From Gonocerus acuteangulatus (lineage: Eukaryota; Arthropoda; Insecta; Hemiptera; Coreidae): a DNA stretch of 64,000 nt. The DNA is taken from contig OX328130.1 of NCBI GenBank assembly GCA_946811695.1, positions 67,824,245 to 67,888,244 on the forward strand, read 5' to 3'. The notes below the pieces were generated by a model that did no database searches, had not been told where the DNA came from, and saw only the letters and a list, made by a program, of their open reading frames with translations. Positions 1-26,800 of the stretch are shown piece after piece (positions within the stretch are counted from its first letter, which is position 1; each line of letters opens with the position of its first letter). A program made the position numbers and the translations under genes.

Positions 1-1565
1 ATACACTATAAAAAATAATAATTAGAGAAGTTAACCTAAATAAATCCTACAATTTCTAATGCTTACACAGTTAGAAAAACAATGAAGAAGCCTAGCCATG
101 AATTGTTTAAAAATACCAACAATAAATAAATAAAAGGACAGTCCTATATCTATTTATACACTAATCACTACAAGTAAACTAAAAAGACTCCAAACCTACG
201 CACATATTACACCTGAGCTTAATCCAGAGCCTAAAATAAAATCTCGAGGCCAACTGGCGATCATTTTTATATATTCGTATAAAAATGACCGAAAATAACT
301 ACCACTAAAAAATAAATTTCAATTCGACATTTACATATAAACACAAACTGTTCCGAAACATTATCTTCCACTCCTTATCTCTTGGTGCTTGTGACTAAAT
401 GAATTGGGCATTGACAATTCGTAATTATAGTTGTAGGCCTTCATAGGCATGATTACAGCTCTCTCGAAGACAAGCACGAACAATTTCTCACTTATTGTAA
501 AAAATATAATCTTTTTCCCCCAAGAATGAACTAATTTAATTTAAAAATTCGTGTGCATATATGACGTTCTTCACTATTCCATAATATTAAGTGTTTTTAA
601 TTTTTCTTGGGTAGGATTGATTAAATATTTAACTAAAAAGTTATTTCCAAGTTCCTCCTTAAGTATTTTAAAAGAAAAACAAATATTATAAGTAGTTTGT
701 TATTCATCTTTCCCCCCCCCCCACTTATTTTTGTTTTATATCTGTATAATCTGAGTGTAGATAGATTTCAAAAACTAATAATGAAACAAAATTAATAGTT
801 ATATTATATTTGGTATTATTTATTTTTATCTAATAGTATATTATCTATTAAACACAAGTATATATTAAATTCAATTTTTATTATTATTGCTAACTATTAA
901 ATGGTTTCTTCTATCGGTTAAAATTTAATTTAATATATAATTGTGTTTGATATATGATATGCTATTATATAATATTATAAATCAAATGAACAACGCTTGG
1001 AGAACACAGCCAAATACTTTGGAATTAACCGTGACCATATTTCGCAAACGAAAGCAGGTCATTGTGTAATTTTGCTTTCTTACTTTCTTGTTCTATGATT
1101 GATTTTTAAGCAGCACTGGAGTTCTCAGGAATTAGTTATGATTTTCAATGTCTGAAAATTCCTCATTTATTTCTCCTTTGTAAGAGCATGCCATATGAAA
1201 TTGCCATTGTGTATTGATACAAAAAAGCAGGATGTCTTCTCTTGCCGTAACATTACATTGTCTTGTAGAGTGACAGCCGCAGTTGCTTCAAACTTCAAAT
1301 GTCATAACAAAATTGTCCTTTGCAACAAGGCATGAAGCATAAGATCTGAGAATTTCATGGACAAAGAACTCTAAGTATTCTACTAATATAATGTATGGCG
1401 CGAAATTATTTATCCAAAGAGACTGTTAAGCCATGATAACTATAAATACGTATTTGCCATATTTATTTCATTTATTTAGTGAGAAGATAAGTGAATTGTG
1501 TGGTCTTCAGAGGCGGGAAACAATGTGCAGAATCATTCTGGGTATAAAAGTGTGGTAACCAATGC
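1..1565. other. AT-rich sequence, no gene seen
   Basis: I see no coding region, RNA gene or recognisable element here. The stretch is AT-rich, with a run of C at about 713-721 and no long open frames. It lies upstream of the DNAJC1-type gene and may hold distal regulatory sequence, but nothing in it shows this. Confidence 0.4.
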
Positions 1566-1575
1566 ATTACGATAT

Positions 1576-1790
1576 TTATTTATTTAAATTTTAACGTCCA
1601 TTTATTATTAACTACGAATTTTAGGACGGGTTATCTATAGGTTACCACCCTTTTCTAGCCAGGATAGGGGTGATGCCTTTTCTTTTTTTCGAAAGAAAAG
1701 CCACCACCCCTAGTGGGAATCGAACCCACGACCTTTGGCACGGAGTGTTAAGTGCTCACGTCTTAACCCTCACGGCCATCGGGTCTCCAT
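1576..1790 (-). repeat. tRNA-derived SINE, family A (full length)
   Basis: Read on the minus strand this is a tRNA-like head with a Ser/Leu-type A box (GGTTAAG region) and a B box (GGTTCGATTCC), followed by a body with a hairpin of CTTTTCTTTC type and a tail ending near GGACGTTAAAATTTAAAT. It is flanked by matching 10-bp direct repeats ATTACGATAT at 1566-1575 and 1791-1800, the target-site duplication expected of LINE-mobilised retroposition. Other members in this window are at 26513, 39578 and 47054 (plus strand), with fragments at 22985 and 24850. It is a mobile repeat, not a working tRNA gene. Confidence 0.85.
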
Positions 1791-1800
1791 ATTACGATAT

Positions 1801-2553
1801 AATTTCAATTGTAGTACCGTCAAACATTAAAGTAAATATGTAGAATTTAGAATATTGAAATATTGGAAAAGTCAAATATTAGAAGAAATTATAAAATATA
1901 TCGATTGTTGAAAGAATGGAGGTATTCGAGAATCGATATATCAATCAGATGATGGATTGAACTCGGTATGGAGTTTCATTATTAGAGTTGGCAGTTGGAT
2001 GTTTTAGTCTTGTTATGTCAAATTTTTCTCAACACTAGCTGATGATACCCCACATAGCACTGTAAGGAATTTTTTAACTTTATTTATGTGATGTGTGCCT
2101 CTTTTCTCCAATAAAAACATATATTTTTACTTGCTAAAGAGCCAATTCTCCGTTGCTGCTACTCGGATTTTATAGTTTAATTCGTAATTTTTATTTATTT
2201 TCTTTTTTAATTGTTGTTTATGGAATAAGTGCGTTCTTTTGAAATGAAACTACATATGTGAGGTCACTTTGTTGTATTGTTGAAGGCGAATCCAGTCTTA
2301 TTCTAGCTGGGTAACATTGTCGACCTCTTTTATGCCCACTTTCGTAATTTTTTTATCCCGGCAAACTCTGATGGTTATATCATTGTCACACCTGAGCAGC
2401 TCTTTACACTTCATTTAACATGGCAAATTATGTAGTGAAAGCTTTTACTGAAATAAGCCTGGAAAGTTTATTGGCTGTGGGACAGCTTCAGACTTCGCCT
2501 TTACTTTTCATTCTTCTGTCTTCTTTTAGGATTGTTGTAACTTTACTAACACC
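1801..2553 (+). promoter_or_regulatory. Presumed 5' region of the DNAJC1-type gene
   Basis: This 750-base stretch directly precedes the DNAJC1 start codon. It contains no other gene. A pyrimidine-rich tract ending in TTTTAG just before position 2530 looks like a splice acceptor, so a non-coding first exon and a 5'UTR intron are possible; the transcription start would then lie further upstream. I see no clear TATA box and cannot place the promoter precisely. Confidence 0.3.
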
Positions 2554-17972
<15,419 letters not shown>

Positions 17973-18414
17973 CCATCTTATTTTTTTTAAATAATCTTTA
18001 TAATAAATGTTCCGAGAGCTAATATATGTACATAACAGATGGGCATTTGGCCAATTCAGCCTGATTTTTAACTTATTTTGTAAATAGTATTTTAATTAAG
18101 TAGTTGTTATGTTATGAAAGATTATTCGTTACATAAGCGAGAAAGTGACTATTTATTTTTAATATTTATTGAATACTTAATTTTTGTTACTATTAAGGTT
18201 GTGTTTTGATTTGATTAGGTTTCAGCCTTTTATAGAACTTTATACAATTATTGTGAACTATGAATTAATTTTGACAATACAGGAAAACAGTTCAGTATTT
18301 CTTACATTATTTAAAATCTTGTCTTCAATGGAAAAATTTGTGATTGTATTTTTTATATTTTTATTGTAATGTGTATTTGTCAACATTGTTATCATGTCTA
18401 TTTGTTCTGTTGTT

Positions 18415-18420
18415 AATAAA
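18415..18420 (+). terminator. Candidate polyadenylation signal of the DNAJC1-type gene
   Basis: AATAAA lies about 440 bases after the stop codon, followed by a CATCACAAAA and T-rich stretch. An earlier AATAAA at about 18002 is an alternative, giving a very short 3'UTR. No experimental end is available. Confidence 0.45.
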
Positions 18421-18590
18421 CATCACAAAAGGAAATTATTTTTCTTTATTTGATATTCCTAAAATGTTTCTAGAAGTAAGGAGTTATTTTTAAGTATAAT
18501 TTATTCAGAAATTATTCTGTAGGAATATTTTATTGATACTGAATTAATATTTCTAATGTTGTCTTCAATTCTAATCAAATTATTCTTATT

Positions 18591-18755
18591 GGGGCCTCCC
18601 GTGGTCTAGTGGCTAGCGCCTTAGATTCATAAGTGGGAGATGGTGGGTTCGATCCCCACCGGCGGCAGGAATTTTCTCATCCCACAGCTCGTTAAGAAAA
18701 TTCCTCGCTGCACCCTGGATGTCGGCGCTAATGGCCTAGCTGTTGAAGCGCCATA

Positions 18756-18804
<49 letters not shown>
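18591..18804 (+). repeat. tRNA-derived SINE, family B, with TA-repeat tail
   Basis: The head has an A box TGGTCTAGTGGCTAGC and a B box GGTTCGATCCC, like a Glu/Asp/Gly-type tRNA. The body carries the family phrases CACCCTGGATGTCGGCGCTAATGGCC. It ends in a long (TA)n. Direct repeats TATTCTTATT at 18581-18590 and 18805-18814 mark the target-site duplication. Related copies: 19968, 22510, 29709, 58463 and, on the minus strand, 36183 and 43658. Confidence 0.88.
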
Positions 18805-18809
<5 letters not shown>

Positions 18810-19185
18810 TTATTTTTTCCTTTATATTATAATTTCCAAAATGGCGGAAGGTCATGAATATATAAAACTTGTCAACTTTACATTATGAGGTTTAGATCTA
18901 AATAAAAAAATAAAAGACTGTTAAAAAGTTTAATTGAACAACATTCAACAAACTCAGATAAGTTACAATGATTTAAATAAAGTGAATATTTTTCTCTTAA
19001 AAAAATAATATACCATGAAAACATAAAGAGGATTCTGAAAAAAACACTACCAGAATAATAATACTTTAATACTGCTAAAACATTTGCTTATAATAAAAGC
19101 AAATGTTTTAAATATAAGCCTTATATTGAAGCAATAATTTAATCTGTATTTATTATTTAATAAATATACACACACCCATATATAT

Positions 19186-19186
19186 A

Positions 19187-19241
<55 letters not shown>
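19186..19241. repeat. (TA)n microsatellite
   Basis: More than 20 TA units in the intergenic region between the convergent DNAJC1-type and ACOT9 genes. Confidence 0.95.
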
Positions 19242-19242
<1 letters not shown>

Positions 19243-19967
19243 TTTAATTATGTCGCTATTTATATACCTGCATATAAAGTTAATGGAAACTTGAATCAAA
19301 CCCTGCCTTATTTGTCATGATTTGAACAACATCTGGTCAAAAAGAGTAAAAAAATAAAATTTATTGCTTGTTTAGATTCCTTTTTTCTTAAACAATAAAA
19401 TTTAAAAGATAAACAATACTGACAGTTCATATCAGTGCCTAATAAAATATTCAGAATAAAAATACCCAATATTTATTACAACAATGATAAGTAAGTACTT
19501 AAAAAGAAAGCTCTTTTCAGTCAGGCTAACTCTTAAAATAATTTTATCACAGAGTAACAACTTTTTTTTTTTTCAAATAATAATAAAAATACTCAATAAA
19601 ATAGGTAAAATGATTTCCAACAAAATCGTCAATTAAAATAGAATACCATGGAATACTCCATTCTTTGTCAAATTGACACAAAGATAGAAGAGCAGGGTGT
19701 CTAGTTGATGGGGGAAAAAGTGTTGATAATTTAAGATATTTTTTGTTAAAAGTCGGGATAAAGCCATGTAAGAAACACAAAAAAAAAAAATTGCTCTCCT
19801 CCAACTTGGGCATGTAGAGCCTGAATCTGCCATTACTTTTATAGATTCTTATTAAATAAAAAAATAAATAGAAAATAGTAAAAAATCATGCAATTGAAGC
19901 AAAGTATTACTCAAAATTAATAATGAGTTCCGACTCAACATATCAAAACAGATACGAATAATAGGAA

Positions 19968-20130
19968 CGGGGCCTCCCAGTGGTCTACTGACTAAGGACT
20001 TGGATTCTCAAACGGGAGATGGGGGTTTGAGGCCCATTGGCAGCAGAATTGTTCTCATGCCAGGGCCCTTTGAGAAAGTTTCCGGCAGTACATTGATGTC
20101 GGTGCTAATGGCCCAGATGTCCGTATAACA
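19968..20130 (+). repeat. tRNA-derived SINE, family B, diverged
   Basis: The copy has the A-box region AGTGGTCTACTGACTAAGG, a decayed B box (GGTTTGAGGCC) and the family phrase GTCGGTGCTAATGGCC. Target duplications are not recognisable, so it is older than the other copies. Confidence 0.75.
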
Positions 20131-20337
20131 TAATATTGTGCTAAGTTTTGTTCAATTACATTAGACTTGAAGTTGGAGTTTGAAATCTGAAATTATTTTT
20201 TTTTTGAAAACTTATAAATCTTATTTACTAAATTTTCCTTATTCAAGTAATTAATCATTAACCATTAGTTTAACTTTGTGTTCTGGACATTTATAATACG
20301 ATTCATTAAAGACTAAAAATAGAACAAGCAAATCGAT

Positions 20338-20966
20338 AACAAGAATTAAGTAAATTAACAATCTAAACAGTTCTTAACAAAAATTAAATAAATTAACATT
20401 CCAAGTGGTTATTAACAAAGTAAATTAGCTATCAAAATTAATATTAAATAAATTAACAATCTAAACAGTTAATAACAAAAATTAAATAAATTAACAATTC
20501 AAATTATTTAATAATAATTATTAACAAGAATTAAATAAATTAACAATCTAAACAGTTATTAACAAAAATTAAATTAATTAACAATCTATGGTGCTAATGA
20601 AGACTAGGTAGTCAAAGCACATTAAAAAAACAAAAAAAAAAAAACAACCTAAGCAGTTATTTGCAAATTAAATTAATAACCCAAATTAACCCTTTAACGG
20701 GCACATTTCGCTAGCTATGTTGGAATTGTTTTAATTTATATTTGGGAGTCTGGGGGGCATCCATTTACTAAATATCAACCCAGGATGTTAAAAAAAAAAA
20801 AATGTATCAATAAATACGGGGTCGGCCGCTTGAGCGGCCCTTGCCCATTCCAGGCATCGGGAATCCCAATGCAATGCCCGCGATACGTCGTAAAGCTGTT
20901 TCCAAGTCACAAAGATCCCGAAAATGAAAATGGTTTATTCGATGGCATTACCCTAAGATTGGTAGG

Positions 20967-21026
<60 letters not shown>

Positions 21027-21665
21027 ATAATAATAGTATAATGCTAGCCCACAATATCATTTAAGACAGAATTGAGAAAAAAACATTTCATTAGCAATGC
21101 CAAAAAAAGTATTTTTTCCTTCCAGTCTCAGGAGAGTAAGGTACTTATGAGACAAATCAACCAATAACATGTAAGCGAAATACTCAATTCAACTAAAATC
21201 AATTAATTCCTAATCTAGAATGTATAAAAGAATTATTACATACTTTGAAACAATTTCTGGATAAGATGAGTGATCCAGAGAGCCAATAATGCACGGCCTA
21301 CACTGACACAAGACGAGTGCGGGAATGGGCAAGGACCGCTTTAGCAGTCAACTTTGTCATATATCGGCTCCTCGGGCCCAAGACCTCCAAATTCTATTTT
21401 TTGGCATATCCCGGCATCTAGCAGGAAGCATTGGAACCAATTCCGCCTCACTCGCGTAATTTTTTAATTTCAGCAAGCAGTAGCCGCTCAAGCGGCCCTT
21501 GCCCGTTAAGGGGTTAATATTAATAAAAATGAAATAAATTAACAATCCAAATAATTTAATAATAATTATTAACAAGAATTAAATAAATTTACGAGCCAAG
21601 CGATTATTAACAAAAGTAAAATAAATTAGGAAGCCAAGCGATCATTAACAAAAATGTAATAAATT
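20338..21665. repeat. Short AT-rich tandem repeat array split by a piggyBac-like element
   Basis: Units of about 35-45 bp built on TTAACAAAAATTAAATAAAT and AATTAACAATCTAAACAG recur from 20338 to about 20660 and resume from 21520 to 21665 with the same phrases. The interruption is exactly the TTAA-bounded element at 20690-21513. The array contains many TTAA tetramers, the preferred piggyBac target. Confidence 0.8.
20690..21513. mobile_element. Non-autonomous piggyBac-like element (TTAA-flanked)
   Basis: TTAA lies at 20686-20689 and 21514-21517. The terminal inverted repeats are CCCTTTAACGGGCA on the left and CCCCTTAACGGGCA read inward from the right. A subterminal palindromic phrase (CCGCTTGAGCGGCCCTTGCCC) occurs near both ends in inverted orientation. 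The interior holds a poly-A run (about 20972-21024) and no transposase. Length is 824 bp. Superfamily assignment rests on the TTAA target and the CCC ends. Confidence 0.82.
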
Positions 21666-22189
21666 AAATGATAAGTTCCTGTTCATTAGTGTTACTACAA
21701 GGAAAGTGCATTCTAAATAAAAATAAGTAAATTAATAACATATATTTTTTCTTTTTCGTTCTAATATCCACATAATTCAATACAACACACACACACACAT
21801 ATACATATATATGAGATGTGTTAAAAAAGTAATGAGCTGGCAACACTACAAGCGATCTCGCAAAGTTAATGCAGCAGTTCAGTAAGCGTTTCAACTCTGT
21901 AAAATTGACATGTGATTTCTGAAAGCACTGTCATTGGTTGTGTATTTGTTGTCATGAAAAATGCAAGACAGGAAATTGGGTTGTGCCATTAAGTTAAGAG
22001 CGAATCTGTTGATCTTTGAAAAGTTAAAACAGGTTTACAGGGAACATTGATTATTAGGAACTAAGCTTTTCACTGTCACAAATCATTTTGGGAAGATCAA
22101 GAACGTGTCAAAGATAAACTCAACATAAAAAAAACCGTGTGAAGGGCTCTTGTGAGATCAGATCATCATTTAATAATAAAGATGATGAG

Positions 22190-22870
22190 GGCTCAATTAA
22201 ACTTAATGAGTTTAAGAGTCCAACAAATTTGCACTCGTGAAACGCCTCATGCAAAATGGTGCTGAAATCCTCACCGCTAAGCAGAAAGAAAATAAAAAAA
22301 ATTAGCCTTGATTGTTTTGAGAGAACGACCAATGTTCACGACTTCTTCAGTCGTGTGACCACTGGTGATAATTCATGAATTTTTTAACATGACCCAAAGA
22401 CAAAGTCAAGAGTGGCACACTGAGACATCCCAGCCAAAGAAATCATGAATGAGTGAATTAATGACCAAATCAGTGCTGATTTGCTTTTTTTGACAAGAGG
22501 AATCTGTCAGGGTCTTCCCGTGGTCTAGTGACTAACGCCTTAGATTCTCTTGTGGGAGATGGTGGGTTCGAGTTCCACCTGCGGCAGGAATTTTAGTATC
22601 TCACGGCATGTTGGGGAAATTCCTTGCTGTATCATGGATGTCGGCGCTAATGGCTCTGATGTCAGTGCCGTGTAAAAAAAAAGAAGAGGAATCTATCACA
22701 AAGAATGTGTTCCTTTAGATCAAACTGCCAACCATGTTTTTTATATCGATGTCCTCGAAAAAGAGCGATTTTACGCAAGCACAGATGGTCCATCATGAAA
22801 TGGTTCATGTCGCACGGCTACCTCCATTGCTGGACTTAAATAATTTTTGTGACCCAAAATATCAACACCG
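22190..22870 (+). pseudogene. mariner transposase pseudogene
   Basis: Pieces of the catalytic region of a mariner transposase can be read in different frames, including the segment around VTTGD (first catalytic Asp region) and the VPLDQTANHVFY segment. Several stop codons, at least one frameshift and a SINE insertion at 22510 inactivate it. The third catalytic-triad segment is not recognisable. Confidence 0.75.
22510..22684 (+). repeat. tRNA-derived SINE, family B, inserted in the mariner pseudogene
   Basis: The SINE head (GTGGTCTAGTGACTAACGCC and GGGTTCGAGTTCC) and body are clear. It is bounded by 14-bp direct repeats with one mismatch: AGAGGAATCTGTCA (22496-22509) and AGAGGAATCTATCA (22685-22698). 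The repeat belongs to the mariner reading, so the SINE arrived after the mariner. Confidence 0.88.
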
Positions 22871-22984
22871 ATAACAAAAACGGATTGACAGAAAATCAAT
22901 TAATAAAAACCCAATTTCCAAATAACACATCTTAATTACTCTACTAGTTTCACTTACAGTTGAGACCTCTTCAGGACTTAAAAA

Positions 22985-23375
22985 TATTCTAGATGTACAG
23001 GATACTTTTAGTCAGGAACCAAGGAAAGGCATCAGCCCTGTCCTGGCTAGAAAAGTGTGATCTCAGAGCCGAGCCCGGGACCAGATCACGGGCCCCCACT
23101 TCTCAGAGCCGGAATGAAAATTCTAGTACTTTGCTATAGGACTTTGGGCATTTTAAAATTATTTTCATCTTCAGTTTTGAGCAAAATGAGAATAAAAGCC
23201 GACAATCATTGCTGCAAAGGTCACTTTCAGTACTTTTTTTCCAATTAACGAGGATCGGCCGGTACCCGGTTGTCCCCCCCATGTGGCGGCCCTGGATGAC
23301 CTATAGATAGATAACCCGTCCTAAAATTCTTTGTCAATAATAAATGGATGTTAAAATTTAAATAAATAGAAAGGA
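22985..23375 (+). repeat. SINE family A 3' remnant, interrupted by an hAT-like MITE
   Basis: Family-A body sequence (CCTGTCCTGGCTAGAAAAG) stops at about 23060 and resumes at about 23297 (GACCTATAGATAGATAACCC) up to the ATTTAAATAAAT tail. The interruption is the MITE described separately. The tRNA-like head is missing. Confidence 0.75.
23063..23294 (-). mobile_element. hAT-like MITE, second copy of the 57640 family
   Basis: The sequence is an inverted, shortened relative of 57640-58100: GAACCAGATCACGGGCCCCC-like and TCAGAGCCGGG phrases, a GCCGACAATC stretch, and the end ATGTGGCGGCCCTG. The other terminus (CAGGGCCGCCACAT) appears to have lost about a dozen bases. It lies inside a family-A SINE, itself inside the mariner. 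Confidence 0.7.
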
Positions 23376-23837
23376 ACCTTCTGGTAAAAGGCCACGCCAT
23401 GGCTTTATTGGCATTGCTGAATTTTCGACCTCAAAAAGCATCCTTTTGTTCCCCAACCTCCTTCCTATTTACCTAATCTCAGCTCAGTCCTTGAAGCTTC
23501 AAAACATTAAAATGTCTAAAAAAGTCATTTTGTGGAGAGAATCCAAAAGATTGCCACACACATTCTTGGGGCTATACTGGTTGAATCATTCCTGCACAGC
23601 TAACAAAACAGGGATGCTTGTGTATAACTTCTGAAGTGATAATATTGTTTTTTTGAAAATATAAAGAATTAGCGTCATTACTTTTTGAGCTCACCCCATA
23701 TATATTATATTTTAAATATAAGCGGGGTTCCTCCCTATGGAGGGAGGGAGGAACCGCGCTAAAAATGTAAACATTGGAGTATTATAAATCTAAGTACATG
23801 ACCAAAATAATGGCGAGCAAGTACAGGATACTCTTGT

Positions 23838-26800
23838 TCACACCAGATTTGCTTTGGCTTTCTGGTTCTCTCTCAATCCTTGCAACCACAATATTGCTTC
23901 TGAAATAAAATAAATTAAGAATTTATTAGAAGTTGCAGTACAATAGAATTATATCATTATAATTTTTTATCTTAGCAAAACTATTCTTTCATTTTAGCAT
24001 GTTTCCTTCCTCCTTCCTTAGAAAACCAGCTAATACGGTTAACCTCATGACGCTATCCGAAAATGCCGACTAGAAAATTTCACAAGTAATTAAATGTTGG
24101 GAATCTAATGAAACCATTATTAAGGCCATATCTATAACTGTTGTGGAATAACATGGATAAAACTAGATTTTTCTTGGGATTTTCAAATGTATTCTTAAAA
24201 GTCTCAAAAACAATTAGGAAATTGTATTATATGTAAAGCATCTATTAAAAAACTTATTAAATTAAATTCAAAAGCTTAAAACTTATCTAGAGATCATAAC
24301 TCTTAAAAACGTTTTAACCATAAAGAGTTAAGCTATACTTTGTCACAAAGGAATTTATGAACAAAAATTGTTGATAATGCGGAAAATCGAAAATCGGATT
24401 TTTGTAAAAACAATCATCTGGCTTTAAGCGTTAAACAAAAATTCAATTTAAAAAAAAAAAAAAATTAATATAGAGAATTCTCTTACCATGGTAGGTTCTG
24501 GGCATGATAGGCTTGACTGGATGTTTGACTTCATAAGTAAAAAATAATGAATTCGTAGTATTTACTTCTTTAGAAACAATATCCAAATTTTCTATGAAAA
24601 TAGCTATTTGAATGTAATTCTCATGAGTATAAATTACCTGAAACACAATGCAGAGATAGAGTACAATGAAATTTATTTAACACCTGGATTTTAAAGTTGA
24701 CTTAATCCCTGGAGTGTATAAAGTGTCTGACAGGCGAGGGAAATTTTAGTGAAGTATGTTGGCAGTAGTGAACATAACCACTATTAACCAAGGGTTAAAC
24801 ATAAAGATTTTTTTTTAGCACTATGCAGTCATTAAACAAAGTATTTTTTTATTTATTAGAATTTTTGGATGGGTTATCTATAGGTTACCCCCACTATTCT
24901 AGCGAGAACCTTTTCTAACCGAACCCACGACCCCTGGGGCGGAGTGCTAAGTGCTCACCCGTTAACACTCACAACCACTAGGCCTCCCAAACAAAGTATT
25001 AAAGAAGTAAATAGATTTGTTTAAACACTTTTATTGGCTTTACAGGAAGCCACCCAGAAAGAGAGTGGGAAGAAAAAGCACCCAAACCACCGAGGTGCCA
25101 CCCCAGAGCTGCTGACAATTCTGCTTGCACGAAACCCAGGAGAACCCCCCCCCCCCCCCCCAGCCCCTCTTCACCCCATCTTAACCATGGAGTAAGGAGC
25201 CAGGGACTGGTTGGGTTTCTGGGAGGGAGGCACTACTGAGCTGCATGCAGGCAGATTCGTCAGTGATTCTAGTTTGGCACCTCGGTGATTTGACTGGGTT
25301 TTCTTCCTACACTTTATCTGGATTTTTTTCTGTTTTATTTATTTTTTTCTTGAAAAATTGTTTTTATTTATTTTTTTTATTCTTACAAAGCTACATATCG
25401 TGAGATATAACTGTAGGTATTAATATAGAAAATTTAGAGAATATTTAGTTTAGAGCCATCTACTCAAATTCAGGAACATAAAAATGCTTTAGGTCCACCC
25501 AACGAACCTATGTAATGTATGTAACTGTATAAAATATAGTCTTCTTTTTTGTACATGCCCACCACGAATGAGCGAACGCCAGCAGACACATTTTTGTGAC
25601 ACTTTTTTGAAACGCATAGGTCCACCCGACAATCCTATGTAATGAACTCTATAACATACAGTCTTCTTTTTCGTACATGGCCATTGCGAATGAGCGAACG
25701 CCAGCGGACACTTTTTTGTAACGTTTTTTCCAGTTCAGTCACCGCTTAAGTATATTAATGCTAAAAATGATGTAAAAAAAAGTGGGGCATTTATCGCATA
25801 ATTTCTAATATAAATTTGGTCATTAATCAGTTAATATGTGCTTTTATTAAGGTCATTCTGAAGTTGGATAGAGAATTTCCCCCGCTACTCGGCTACTGGC
25901 CACAGCTCATCCTTTCTCCGGCTACATCCCTCATGTAGCAAAGATATTATAAAACTAAATTTACTCTCATTAAAAAGAGGAAGTTTAATGGAAAAGGAGA
26001 GAGAAATGTATTCTGATACTTCCCTTAAGAATGGCAAAGGACACGTACAAATTAGGAATATTACCTATCAATAATAAATAAGTAAAAAACAAGTCATTAC
26101 CTGGCCAATTACTTTCAGATATGAAGAGAGTGAAACAGAACGTTTGAAAGTGATGTCACTGATATAACGTAGACTGGGTTTCTGAGAACTGAAAATTATA
26201 ATAAAAATATATAAATTTATTTTAACACACATTTCTCAGAGGTGAAGAGTTATTGAATTACCTGTAGGTATAGGCTGTCATCCAAGAAAGTTCCAAGGCT
26301 AGCCTCATTAGGTAACCACCAAAAACTCTATTATGGTGGTTTCTGTTCTGTGAAAAATGTCAAGTGAGTAAGTATGAAGAAAAATAGCAAAATATTAATC
26401 CTAATTGAAAATTAATATCATTAAACCTTTATGAGACAGTGAGCCACATGAGCTTAGAGGCCCATCGAACTCACCTGGTACCACTAGACGGGATTAAATA
26501 GCAGTGCGTGTGGCCGGTGGCCGTATGTTTTAAGGCATGAGCACTTAAAACTCCGTGCCAAAGGTCGTGGGTTCGATTCCCACTATGAAGGGGTAGCTTT
26601 TCTTTAGAAAAAAGAAAAGGCATCTTCTATCCTGGCTAGAAAAGGGTGGTAACCTATAGATAACCCGTCCTAAAATTCTCAGTTAATAATAATGGACGAT
26701 AAAATTTAAATAAATAAGAACATGTAATCACTAGGTGATAGCCACAAATTTCTATAAAATTACAAAAGTGTTGTGTGTTAGTGACTTACTAAACATGCCT

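Larger units (their letters stand above)
21811..23696 (+). mobile_element. Decayed mariner-family element with nested insertions
   Basis: The ends match as inverted repeats: GTTAAAAAAGTAATGA on the left and, read from the right, GCTCAAAAAGTAATGA, each beside TA-rich target sequence. The interior between about 22190 and 22870 gives broken mariner transposase reading: HDFFSRVTTGD, then a QEWHTETSQPKKS-like stretch, then KECVPLDQTANHVFYIDVL, with stop codons and frameshifts between them. The element is interrupted by a family-B SINE (22510-22684) and, further right, by a family-A SINE remnant that itself holds an hAT-like MITE. It cannot encode an active transposase. Confidence 0.8.

Noticed and set aside
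18594..18668. Possible functional tRNA gene
   Set aside because: A and B boxes are present, but the anticodon arm and acceptor stem do not pair properly, a SINE body and tail follow, and several diverged copies with target duplications exist.
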